Below, one piece after another: positions 27,756 through 35,853 of a stretch of DNA of 64,000 nucleotides. The notes below the pieces were generated by a model. That model had not been told where the DNA came from. It did not search any database and was given only the letters and a program-made list of their open reading frames with translations. The position numbers and the translations under genes were made by a program. This stretch comes from Polaromonas sp. JS666 (lineage in GTDB: Bacteria > Pseudomonadota > Gammaproteobacteria > Burkholderiales > Burkholderiaceae_C): the NCBI RefSeq assembly GCF_000013865.1, contig NC_007948.1:1302001-1366000 (forward strand). The letters are read 5' to 3'. The number at the start of each line of letters is the position of its first letter. Position 1 is the first letter of the stretch.

Positions 27756-29036
27756 TCAGTACATGCCAAACAGGCGCAGTGGACCGATGACCAGCACGGG
27801 GAAAAGAACCATGGCGAGGATGGAGAGGATCAGAACCGAGACGGGGCCGATTGAGCCCTTGATGACCTCCTCCACGGACATGTCTGCCACCTTCGCCGCG
27901 GCGAACAGACAGACGCCCACCGGGGGCGTCACCAGACCCAGGGTCAATGTGACGACCACAATCACCAGCAGGTGAATCGGGTCGATGCCCAGGGCTACGG
28001 CCGGCGGCAGCAGCACCGGAATCAGGATGAACATGGCCGCGATGGCATCCATGAACATGCCGACTACCACCAGGAACAGGAAGATCAGCAGCATGATCAG
28101 CATGGGGTTGGTGGTGATCGAACCCAAGGCATTGCCGACCTGCACCGGCAGGCCGTCATAAGCGAAGACCCAGGCCGCCAGCTTGGCCGTGGCTGCGATG
28201 AACAGGATGTTGCCGCTGGTCCGTGCGGTATCGATCAGCATCGGGGCGATGTCCTTCCACTTGATCCGGCGGTAGATCACTGCTGCAATCGAAAGCGTGT
28301 AGACCACGGCAATCGCGGCGGCTTCGGTCGGGGTGAAGAAGCCGTCCAGAATGCCGATCATCAGGATCACCGGTGTCATCATCGGCAGGATCGCGCGCAG
28401 ACCGGCACGCAGCAGCAGCCCCCCGCTGAAGGGCATGGGCTTGCCGACGCCTTTGCGCACGCTGTAGAAGTGGTTGTAGACCATCAGCATGGCGGCGATA
28501 AACAGGCCGGGGATCAGGCCGGCGACCAGTAGCAGGCCGATCGACTGGCTGGCGATCGAGCCTGCAATCACCATCAGGATCGAGGGCGGAATGATCGAGG
28601 ACAGGGTCGAGGTGGTCAGTGTCATGCCGACCGCATAGCCCTTGTCGTAGCCATGCCGCGTCATGGCATTGATCTCGACTGCGCCCAGCGAGGCGATGTC
28701 GGCGACCGAGGAGCCCGAGATGCCGCCGAAGACCACCGAGGAGGTTACGTTGACATGGCCCATGCCGCCAGGCAGCCAGCCGACGGCCGCATGGGCAAAG
28801 TCGAAAATCCGGTCGGCGACCCCGCCGCGTTCCATCAACTGACCGACCAGCAGGAACAGCGGAACCGCAACCAGCAGGAAGGAATTCATCGCTGAAAACA
28901 TGCTCTCGGACAACAGGTTCAGCGGCGTCGAGGTGAACATGAAGACGCTGGCCACGCCGGACAGGCCCAACGCAATGGCCAGCGGGACGCCAAGCGCCGA
29001 CAGGACGAGAAAAATCAGCAGCAGCGCGATACTCAT
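27756..29036 (-). CDS. TRAP transporter large permease (DctM)
   Basis: A 426-residue inner-membrane protein with 11-12 hydrophobic segments, the normal DctM length. Family landmarks are LVGQLMERGGVADRIFDFA, GGISGSSVADIASLGAVEI and the C-terminal ITLGLVTPPVGVCLF-like stretch (LTLGLVTPPVGVCLFAAA). It carries the substrate by sodium symport together with the small permease. It overlaps dctQ by 4 bp. Confidence 0.95.
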   Translation of the reverse strand: MSIALLLIFLVLSALGVPLAIALGLSGVASVFMFTSTPLNLLSESMFSAMNSFLLVAVPLFLLVGQLMERGGVADRIFDFAHAAVGWLPGGMGHVNVTSSVVFGGISGSSVADIASLGAVEINAMTRHGYDKGYAVGMTLTTSTLSSIIPPSILMVIAGSIASQSIGLLLVAGLIPGLFIAAMLMVYNHFYSVRKGVGKPMPFSGGLLLRAGLRAILPMMTPVILMIGILDGFFTPTEAAAIAVVYTLSIAAVIYRRIKWKDIAPMLIDTARTSGNILFIAATAKLAAWVFAYDGLPVQVGNALGSITTNPMLIMLLIFLFLVVVGMFMDAIAAMFILIPVLLPPAVALGIDPIHLLVIVVVTLTLGLVTPPVGVCLFAAAKVADMSVEEVIKGSIGPVSVLILSILAMVLFPVLVIGPLRLFGMY

Positions 29037-29596
29037 GATGCAGCTTCCTGTTTGGGTGTGGCTTTCGAAGGATCGAGAGCGATGGCGGCGCGGTGCTGGC
29101 GCAAGGACTCCAGCGTGCAGAGAATGGCCAAAATCGCGGAGACTGGCATGACCAGGCCAATGACCCAGCTGGGCCAGCCCAGCGTGGCGATGGATTCATT
29201 CATCAGTATTTGCTGGCGTACCATGGTGGCGCCCGTCCAGCCCATCAGCGCGAAAAAACCCAGGCAGCAGAAGAGGTAGATCGGCAGTGCGAGCCGCCTT
29301 AATGAGCGGGGCAGGGTTTCCATGAAGATGGTCACACGGGCTGCGTCGGCGTGTCGCATGCTCGTCGCCAGGCCGATAAATATCATCCAGATGAACAAGG
29401 CTCGGGTCAGTTCCTCGGTCCAGGAGATCGGTGCACCCAGCAGGCGGCTGATCACCTGCGTCAGAACCACCAGTACAGTCCCGGCAGCCGTCAGGCCGCA
29501 AATACCATCCGTCAGCTTTCCCAGCCATCGGGCGTAGGCAGACCGGTCAATGTCCCGGCCCAGGGCGACCGGAGGCTGCAAGGTGTCGGTTGACAT
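29033..29596 (-). CDS. TRAP transporter small permease (DctQ)
   Basis: A 187-residue four-helix membrane protein. The DctQ signature is visible as ISWTEELTRALFIWMIFIGLA. The start at ATG 29596 follows AAGGAA; an ATG 15 codons upstream lacks a ribosome binding site. It is coupled to dctM and pairs with the receptor gene upstream. Confidence 0.92.
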   Translation of the reverse strand: MSTDTLQPPVALGRDIDRSAYARWLGKLTDGICGLTAAGTVLVVLTQVISRLLGAPISWTEELTRALFIWMIFIGLATSMRHADAARVTIFMETLPRSLRRLALPIYLFCCLGFFALMGWTGATMVRQQILMNESIATLGWPSWVIGLVMPVSAILAILCTLESLRQHRAAIALDPSKATPKQEAAS

Positions 29597-29687
29597 GACG
29601 GAATGTTCCTTTTTTCGCCGACTGGAATCCTGGATGCTCATGACCCGGGATACCAGACTGGTTTGGAAGATATGGGCCGGTTGCTGC

Positions 29688-30683
29688 TCACTTTTTGCCG
29701 ACAAAGGACAAGGTCTTGTCAAAGAAGGCCTGATCCTTGACAAGCGTTGAGAAGCGGGGGAACAGTTCTTTGGAGACCGCCACAAAGGCTTTTTGTTGCT
29801 CCGGGCTCAGGCTATTGACCTGCACGCCCTTGGAGCGCAGGAATTCCACCGATCGGCTGGCATCGGCTGCGTCATTGGCAGACTTCCATGCTTCCGCCTC
29901 TACGCTGGCAGCTTGCAGCGCCTGCTTCTCCGCCTCCGGGAGCGCCGCGAATTTGGCGGGATTGATGGCCAGCACCCAACCGTCGGCCATGTGGTTGGTC
30001 AGCGTGGCGAACTTCTGGACTTCGTAAAACTTGGCGGTTACCGGAATGTTGATCGGGTTTTCCTGGCCATCGACCACCTTCAGCTGCAGGGCGTTGTAGA
30101 CCTCGCCGAATGCCATGGGGGTCGGAACGGCGCCGAGCTTGCCAAAAAACTCCATCCACAGGGGGTTATTCGGGACACGGAACTTCATCCCGGCCAGATC
30201 CTGCGGCTGGTTGATCGCCCGGCGCGAATTGGTCATCTGACGGAACGGACGCTGCCAGAGCGCCAACCCCTTGATGCCTATGCCGTTCAGGTCAGTGAGC
30301 AACTCCTGCCCCAGGGGGCCTGCCAGATAAGCACGAAGCTGGGCATTGTCATCAAACAGGTACGGGACGGAGATGGCGGTGAACTTCGGATTGAAGTTGG
30401 CATACAGCGAGCTTGACAGCAGCAGCATATCTAAGGACCCGCTCGCCAGTTGGCGCACGGCAGCGGAAGGATCACCCCCGTAAAGCTGCCCGTTCGGAAA
30501 CACCTTGACTTCGATTTGCCCGCCACTTTTGGCCGCGACAATTTCCGCGAATTTTTTGGCTGCCAGGGTAATTTCAGAACTATCCGGGTCGGGCGTGGAG
30601 AGATTGAAGGTGGTTTTGGCGATGGCCGTCTGAGCGGCAAAGGCCAGCGCCCAGGTAAGCAGCATGAATCCGATCTTGCTCAT
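29688..30683 (-). CDS. TRAP transporter substrate-binding protein (DctP)
   Basis: A 331-residue periplasmic receptor, first gene of the operon. The signal peptide is MSKIGFMLLTWALAFAAQTAIA. The DctP fold is marked by FPNGQLYGGDPSAAVRQLASG, the conserved ligand-binding arginine region MKFRVPNNPLWMEFF, and PTPMAFGEVYNALQLKVVDGQENP. The start at 30683 has GGAGA upstream. The set dctPQM with aldolase, dehydrogenase and kinase suggests a sugar acid, sugar or polyol ligand. Confidence 0.94.
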   Translation of the reverse strand: MSKIGFMLLTWALAFAAQTAIAKTTFNLSTPDPDSSEITLAAKKFAEIVAAKSGGQIEVKVFPNGQLYGGDPSAAVRQLASGSLDMLLLSSSLYANFNPKFTAISVPYLFDDNAQLRAYLAGPLGQELLTDLNGIGIKGLALWQRPFRQMTNSRRAINQPQDLAGMKFRVPNNPLWMEFFGKLGAVPTPMAFGEVYNALQLKVVDGQENPINIPVTAKFYEVQKFATLTNHMADGWVLAINPAKFAALPEAEKQALQAASVEAEAWKSANDAADASRSVEFLRSKGVQVNSLSPEQQKAFVAVSKELFPRFSTLVKDQAFFDKTLSFVGKK

Positions 30684-30698
30684 AACGTGTCTCCTGTT

Positions 30699-30714
30699 AA
30701 TGGTTATACCAATT
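30699..30714. promoter_or_regulatory. Candidate GntR operator, dctP-proximal
   Basis: AATGGTTATACCAATT, an imperfect inverted repeat similar in layout to the perfect site 30 bp further upstream. It lies 16 bp before the dctP start codon, a position suited to repression. Confidence 0.45.
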
Positions 30715-30740
30715 TTCATGAGATTTGAGTGTATGAACAA

Positions 30741-30759
30741 TAATTGGTCTATCCAATTA
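30741..30759. promoter_or_regulatory. Candidate GntR operator, perfect palindrome
   Basis: TAATTGGTCTATCCAATTA, a 7-5-7 perfect inverted repeat, 58 bp upstream of dctP. It closely resembles the AATTGGT-N3-ACCAATT operators of PdhR, LldR and UxuR (GntR/FCD family). The regulator encoded at the end of this operon is the obvious candidate binder. Confidence 0.6.
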
Positions 30760-31354
30760 GTAGAAACCCCCGGGAAAGAATTGGGTCAAAAGTGCGCCTG
30801 GAACGAGAGGGCTGCAGTGAGCCCCGCGGTCAGCATGGGGCGCTGGATCAGCGGTTTGGCAATTTGTCAGCGCGGGACAAGTCTCCTGGCTTGTGCGGCA
30901 GCGTCGGGGGTGTGGGCCGTAGCCTGTGGCAGCCGGCGCGCAGTAAGGTGGAGCGCGAACAGACTTCCCTGCAATAAAGGCCGTGGATGGCTCAACGGAT
31001 GGATTGGGACGGTAGCGGCAGCCGGTGTGCGCCAGAACAGTCGCTTTTGCCATTTCGCCCGCCCGGTACATGGGGTACGGACTTCGCGGTGATTCAACCT
31101 TTGATCGCGATACGCCGATCACCTGGCTGCAGGTGCAACCGCATTGGTGCAGCCTCGGCCCCGGGCGAAGAAATATAGCAGGCAGCTATAAAAACAGGGT
31201 CTTGGGAAGCAAAGGTCGTCAATGAAGATTGCTTCCGAGCAAGGATGACAGCGCCTTGCAGAGATCCACAGGACGGAGATTGAACCTGAATTCAGTCTTG
31301 TTGCGCAGACAGACGGTGGGCGCGTTCCTTCCTGAGCCTAACTGGCTGCTGCGA
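30760..31354. other. Intergenic stretch without a supported gene
   Basis: About 600 bp between the TRAP operon promoter region and the pth stop codon. Overlapping short frames are present on both strands, none with a ribosome binding site or domain. I see no terminator or repeat. Confidence 0.45.
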
Positions 31355-31969
31355 TCAGTCTTCCGGTTCCGTCCTGCGCGGTGGCTTGGGACGCGGTGGC
31401 TGGCTGGTGTGAATCAGCATGGTGGCTTTTTCCATCTCGCCTGCCAGCAGGGCCGGTACCGCCTTGAGTGCGCGGTCAATGCATTCTTCAATCGCTACGC
31501 GATGTTCCTGTGACGGCTTTTTCAGCACCCAGTTGATGACCTCGGCTTTCACGCCGGGATGGCCTACGCCGATGCGCAGGCGCCAGTAGTCGTCGGTGCC
31601 GAGCTGGGCATGAATGTCGCGCAGGCCGTTGTGGCCCGCATGGCTGCCGCCAAACTTGAGTTTGACCTGTCCGGGCACGATGTCGAGTTCGTCGTGGGCC
31701 ACCAGCACCTCGTCGGGCGCGATCTTGAAAAACCGGGCGAGCGCCGCCACGGATTTGCCCGAGACATTCATGAAGGTCAGGGGCTTGAGAAGCCATACGG
31801 TTTTGCCGTTCAGGGTGGTGCGCGCGACCTGTCCGTGATAACTCTTGTCCAGGGTGAGCGGCGCCTGCAATTCGCGCGAGAGCGCGTCTATCCACCAGAA
31901 GCCGGCGTTGTGGCGGGTCGCCTCGTATTCGGCACCCGGGTTGCCCAGGCCAACAAAAAGTTTGATCAT
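31355..31969 (-). CDS. pth: Peptidyl-tRNA hydrolase
   Basis: A 204-residue enzyme that releases peptides from peptidyl-tRNA dropped by ribosomes. Motifs are [23 protein letters not shown] with the catalytic histidine, [13 protein letters not shown], and the general-base region [10 protein letters not shown] followed by [13 protein letters not shown] Pro/Arg tail ([12 protein letters not shown]) extends the C-terminus. It follows rplY and a strong terminator, so it may be expressed partly by read-through or from its own promoter. Confidence 0.97.
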
Positions 31970-32042
31970 GCTGTGTGTAAGGGAGAGAAAGCGGTGCGTC
32001 CCGCAACCGGGATTATCGGTGCAGCAGAACGTGGTCCTCAAG

Positions 32043-32079
32043 AAAAACGGCCCTTGGCCTCCGGGGAGGACAAGGGCCG
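32043..32079 (-). terminator. Rho-independent terminator downstream of rplY
   Basis: On the minus strand a GC-rich stem (CGGCCCTTG with CAAGGGCCG, extended by TCCTCC with GGAGG) is followed by TTTTT. It is 35-70 bp after the rplY stop codon and upstream of pth. Confidence 0.88.
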
Positions 32080-32113
32080 CTGACCTTTTCAGGCCAATGC
32101 CGCTGGCCGGGAA

Positions 32114-32797
32114 TTACTTCTTGGCAGGAGGCTTGGCGCCGGCTTTGGCTTCTTTGGCGGCAGCAGCCTTGGCTGCTTTGGGGTCCACAGGCACGGCCGC
32201 GGCAGCGGCGGCGGCTGCATCAGCCTCGGCCTCTTCCGAGACGGCAGACACAGACACCAGCACCGGGTTGTCCTGGCCGCCTTTGGCGACGAACTTCACG
32301 CCTTTGGGCAGCGTGATGTCCTTGACGTGCAGCGAGGTGCCTTTTTTCAGGCCGCCCAGATTGATGTCGATGAATTCAGGCAGGTCTTTCGGCAGGCAAG
32401 AGATGCTCAGTTCGGTCAGCACGTGGTTGACCAGGCAGTTCTCGACCTTGACCGCAGGGGACTCTTCTTCACCGCTGTAGTGCAGAGGCACTTTCATGGT
32501 CAGGCGGGTCCTCGCGTCAACGCGCTGGAAGTCGATGTGCAGAACCTGTTGCTTGAACGGGTGCATTTGCAGATCGCGCAGCAAAACCTTCTCGGTCTTG
32601 CCGCCCATTTCCATCTCGAGGACGGACGCGTGGAAAGCTTCCTTCTTGATGGCGTGCCACAGTGCGTTGTGATCGAGTTCGATCAGCGACGGTTCACCGG
32701 TGCCACCGTAAACGATACCGGGCGTGCGGCCCGTGATGCGGAGACGGCGGCTCGCACCCGTGCCCTGCTTTGCGCGCTCAAAAGCGACGAATTTCAT
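32114..32797 (-). CDS. rplY: 50S ribosomal protein L25 (Ctc form)
   Basis: A 227-residue L25/general-stress-protein-Ctc. The N-terminal L25 domain ([29 protein letters not shown]) binds 5S rRNA. The C-terminal TL5-like domain contains [15 protein letters not shown]. The tail after residue ~200 is an Ala/Lys-rich low-complexity extension. It sits between prs and pth, the usual betaproteobacterial order, and has terminators on both sides. Confidence 0.96.
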   Translation of the reverse strand: MKFVAFERAKQGTGASRRLRITGRTPGIVYGGTGEPSLIELDHNALWHAIKKEAFHASVLEMEMGGKTEKVLLRDLQMHPFKQQVLHIDFQRVDARTRLTMKVPLHYSGEEESPAVKVENCLVNHVLTELSISCLPKDLPEFIDINLGGLKKGTSLHVKDITLPKGVKFVAKGGQDNPVLVSVSAVSEEAEADAAAAAAAAVPVDPKAAKAAAAKEAKAGAKPPAKK

Positions 32798-32843
32798 AAT
32801 CTTCTCCATTAAGGGGCAGGCCGCGACCAGCTCACCCCGACAT

Positions 32844-32886
32844 AAAAAGGCTGCCCAACCCCTGGGGTTGCGCAGCCACCTTTTTG
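32844..32886 (-). terminator. Rho-independent terminator downstream of prs
   Basis: On the minus strand GGCTGC and GCAGCC flank AACCCC/GGGGTT, giving a long stem followed by TTTTT. On the plus strand the same stem is also followed by TTTTT, so it could act in both directions. It lies between prs and rplY. Confidence 0.88.
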
Positions 32887-32893
32887 TTTCAGA

Positions 32894-33868
32894 TCAGAAC
32901 AGGTTGTCCTGGTCCGAAAACAAACTCATGACCGACTCTCCCTTGGCAATGCGCTGGATCGTCTCGGCGATCAGCGGTGCCACGGAAAGCTGGCGAATTT
33001 TTTTGCACGTTTGCGCGTTCTGGCTCAAGGGAATGGTGTTGGTGATCACCACCTCATCGAGCGCGTCGCCCTGGGCGATACGCGAGATGGCCGGGCCCGA
33101 GAAAATCGGATGGGTGCAATACGCGTAAACCTTTTGGGCGCCACGCTCCTTGAGCACCTCGGCGGCCTTGACCAGCGTGCCGGCCGTGTCGATCATGTCG
33201 TCCATGATCACGCAGTTGCGGCCTTCGATATCACCGATCACGTGCATCACTTCCGACACGTTGGCCTTGGGACGGCGCTTGTCGATGATGGCCATGTCGC
33301 AGCCGAGCTGCTTGGCCAGCGCGCGGGCACGCACCACGCCGCCCACGTCGGGCGAAACCACCATCAGGTCGGTGTAATTCTTCTGGCGCAAATCGCCCAG
33401 CAGCACCGGCGACGCATAAATGTTGTCCACCGGAATATCAAAAAAGCCCTGGATCTGGTCGGCATGCAGATCCATCGTCAGGACGCGCGACACGCCTACG
33501 GCCTGCAGCATGTTGGCCACCACTTTGGCCGTGATCGGCACGCGTGCCGAACGCGGGCGGCGGTCCTGCCGGGCATAGCCGAAATAAGGAATCACGGCGG
33601 CAATGCGCTCGGCCGAGGCCCGTTTGAGCGCGTCGACCATGATGAGCAGTTCCATCAGGTTGTCATTGGTCGGCGCACAGGTCGACTGCACCACAAACAC
33701 GTCACGGGCCCGCACGTTTTGCTGGATTTCAACGGTGACCTCACCGTCGGAAAAACGCCCCACATGGGCAGCGCCCAGTGAAATGCCCAGGTGCTGGGCG
33801 ATCTCGGAGGCCATGCTGGGGTTGGCATTGCCGGTGAAAACCATGAAGTCGGGGTGGTGCGTTTGCAT
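32894..33868 (-). CDS. prs: Ribose-phosphate pyrophosphokinase
   Basis: A 324-residue class I PRPP synthase: ribose 5-phosphate plus ATP gives PRPP and AMP. Landmarks are [20 protein letters not shown], the ATP-site loop [14 protein letters not shown], the cation-binding [20 protein letters not shown] and the PRPP loop [13 protein letters not shown]. It is downstream of ispE and the tRNA-Gln gene on the same strand. Confidence 0.98.
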   Translation of the reverse strand: MQTHHPDFMVFTGNANPSMASEIAQHLGISLGAAHVGRFSDGEVTVEIQQNVRARDVFVVQSTCAPTNDNLMELLIMVDALKRASAERIAAVIPYFGYARQDRRPRSARVPITAKVVANMLQAVGVSRVLTMDLHADQIQGFFDIPVDNIYASPVLLGDLRQKNYTDLMVVSPDVGGVVRARALAKQLGCDMAIIDKRRPKANVSEVMHVIGDIEGRNCVIMDDMIDTAGTLVKAAEVLKERGAQKVYAYCTHPIFSGPAISRIAQGDALDEVVITNTIPLSQNAQTCKKIRQLSVAPLIAETIQRIAKGESVMSLFSDQDNLF

Positions 33869-34012
33869 GTGAGGCCCAGCTGAAATCGAACTTGAAGAGG
33901 ACTTGAACGCGACGGAAATTTTTTATCGAATCAACTTGCGCGCGGCAACATCACGCACCGGGGAAACACGTTGCAGCAGGAACTTGGCAGTGAGCGCCGG
34001 TTGCCAGTGTCT

Positions 34013-34070
34013 CCCAAAACACACAGACCCGCCAAGCGGGCCTGTAGTCAAGCGGAACCTAAGGGGTTCC
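34013..34070 (-). terminator. Hairpins downstream of tRNA-Gln, possible terminator
   Basis: Two inverted repeats follow the tRNA-Gln gene on the minus strand. GGAACC-N5-GGTTCC lies at 34054-34070. GGCCCGC-TTG-GCGGGTC lies at 34026-34042 and is followed by a T/G-rich run (TGTGTGTTTT). Together they plausibly end the tRNA transcript before prs. Confidence 0.45.
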
Positions 34071-34132
34071 GTCAGTCATGCAGACCCGCACCGGGCGGAT
34101 CTGCGACCCGCCTTCATGGCAGATCAGAAATT

Positions 34133-34209
34133 TGGCAGGGGTGGAAGGATTCGAACCTGCGAATGCCGGAATCAAAATCCGGTGCCTTAACCAGCTTGGC
34201 GACACCCCT
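34133..34209 (-). tRNA. tRNA-Gln (TTG)
   Basis: A 77-nt tRNA with encoded CCA. The acceptor AGGGGTG pairs with CACCCCT. The D-arm is CGCCAAGCTGGTTAAGGC, the anticodon stem CCGGA/TCCGG encloses loop TTTTGAT giving anticodon TTG, and the T-loop is TTCGAAT. The ispE-tRNA(Gln)-prs order is typical of proteobacteria. Confidence 0.96.
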
Positions 34210-34333
34210 ACACAGGACAACTGTTGCCTTTGAAGCGTAGCCTGAAACCAGACAACGCAACTCGCCAACAACCGACCTATAACCTGTTCACTCATGGTCG
34301 CTTGAAAACACATTCCCAAGAGCCGTTATTTTA

Positions 34334-35263
34334 TTACCAACCGGCCAGGGGATGCGCTTGCAAATTGCTGCACTTGCGGATTTTCCAGTCACCAGGAGTT
34401 CCTGGTACATCTGACAGATCCACATCGTGCGGCAGTAGCGCAAACACAGCACTTCCCGAGCCGGTCATTCGTCCCTGAAGGTGTTGCGCTGACAGCCAAT
34501 CGAGTGATTGACCAATCGGCGGACACAGTGCCTGGGCGACCGGCTGCAAGTCGTTGCGGCCAAATCCGAAGACCTGACCTTCTGCATTTGCAGCAAAGCC
34601 TTGGATTGTAGCAGTTTCTGTATCGCGTTTGAGTTCCGGCGCACTGAAAATAGCGGGCGTAGAGAGCCCGGCCGAAGGCTTGACCACCACAAACCGCGCC
34701 GCCGGCAGCGCGATGGGGGTGATTTTCTCGCCGATCCCTTCGACCCAGGCATGCCCGCCCGAGAGGAAAAAAGGCACGTCCGCGCCCAGCGACAGGGCCA
34801 GCGCGCGCAACTCCGTGGCAGGCAACGTTACGCCCCAGAGGCGTTGCAGTGCCAGCAGGCAGCTCGCCGCGTCGGACGAGCCGCCGCCCATGCCCGCCTG
34901 AGACGGTATGCGTTTTTCCAGACCGATGTGAACACCCAGTGAGGTGCCGCACGCTGCCTGCAGGGCCCTGGCCGCCCGCACGGCAAGATCTTCTGCTGGC
35001 AGGGGTTCTGCTGCGCCGCAGCCGGGACTGCCTGGATCGCTCAGGTCGGCGCGGCTGATCTGCCCATCGGTGCGCAGTTCAAAGTGCAGGGTGTCGCACC
35101 AGTCGATCAGCATGAAGGCCGACTGCAGCAGGTGGTAGCCATCGGCCCGCCGGCCCGTGATGTGCAAAAACAGGTTGAGCTTGGCCGGGGCGGGAACGTC
35201 GTAAATGGCTTTGAGTGGGCGTGCTGAACCCACGGAACGAGGAGCGCTGGCAGTGCGTGTCAT
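34334..35263 (-). CDS. ispE: 4-diphosphocytidyl-2-C-methyl-D-erythritol kinase
   Basis: A 309-residue GHMP kinase of the non-mevalonate isoprenoid pathway; it phosphorylates CDP-methylerythritol. The substrate motif PAPAKLNLFLHITGRRADGYH, the ATP loop IPSQAGMGGGSSDAA and the C-terminal GRMTGSGSAVFAL are all present. It follows lolB by 62 bp and precedes tRNA-Gln. The N-terminal ~18 residues are an extension over the usual family start. Confidence 0.97.
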   Translation of the reverse strand: MTRTASAPRSVGSARPLKAIYDVPAPAKLNLFLHITGRRADGYHLLQSAFMLIDWCDTLHFELRTDGQISRADLSDPGSPGCGAAEPLPAEDLAVRAARALQAACGTSLGVHIGLEKRIPSQAGMGGGSSDAASCLLALQRLWGVTLPATELRALALSLGADVPFFLSGGHAWVEGIGEKITPIALPAARFVVVKPSAGLSTPAIFSAPELKRDTETATIQGFAANAEGQVFGFGRNDLQPVAQALCPPIGQSLDWLSAQHLQGRMTGSGSAVFALLPHDVDLSDVPGTPGDWKIRKCSNLQAHPLAGW

Positions 35264-35325
35264 GTCTGAAAAATTCCGATGAATCCGTTAATCCATTAAA
35301 GCGGCGGAGGGCGCTGCACCGGACC

Positions 35326-35838
35326 TTACTGATCCAGCACGACACGAAGATCGGCTGGTGGTGTGGGCTGGACTCTTTTGGCAGAAATACGGCCCTCGCC
35401 GTAGCGGGACAAGTCGGCAGACCAGCCGCTGACGCTGGCGTGGTCCCCTTGCAACCAGCCAAACAGCGCGACCAGTGGCAAGGCCGCGCCGGTTGCCTGC
35501 TCCATCAACACGTCGATCGAGGCATAGTGTTGCAGCTTCTCGTTGCCCGAATCAAGGACGGCCTCGCCGGGAGACCAGCGCAGTACGCCCAGGACATTGC
35601 CCAGCGGGCTGATGAGTGTCAGCTCGCCGCGCTCCGGCTGGCCCTTGAGCTCGAAACTCGCTGAGAAAGACTGCGCGGGTTCACTGTGGACCTGCAGGCT
35701 GAGACGGCCGGTCCAGAAGTCGTTTTGAGGGGCACGAATGCCCTTGACCCCCGGAGGATTGGCGCATCCTGCGATTAGAAAAGCAGCAATCAGGCAGCCT
35801 GAAAAAAAAGCTGAGCGCAGGCGGGCAAGGAGCAACAA
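35326..35838 (-). CDS. lolB: Outer-membrane lipoprotein receptor LolB
   Basis: A 170-residue lipoprotein that accepts lipoproteins from LolA and inserts them in the outer membrane. The signal peptide ends in the lipobox LIAGC with lipidated Cys25. The mature part contains FWTGRLSLQVHSEPAQSFSASFEL and GELTLISPLGNVLGVLRW, typical of LolB. It lies between the TPR protein gene and ispE, the standard neighbourhood. Confidence 0.93.
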   Translation of the reverse strand: MLLLARLRSAFFSGCLIAAFLIAGCANPPGVKGIRAPQNDFWTGRLSLQVHSEPAQSFSASFELKGQPERGELTLISPLGNVLGVLRWSPGEAVLDSGNEKLQHYASIDVLMEQATGAALPLVALFGWLQGDHASVSGWSADLSRYGEGRISAKRVQPTPPADLRVVLDQ

Positions 35839-35853
35839 GGGGCGGGGTCCGGA

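Noticed and set aside
30664..31354. Short frames upstream of the TRAP operon
   Set aside because: Overlapping frames on both strands with no ribosome binding sites or plausible composition.
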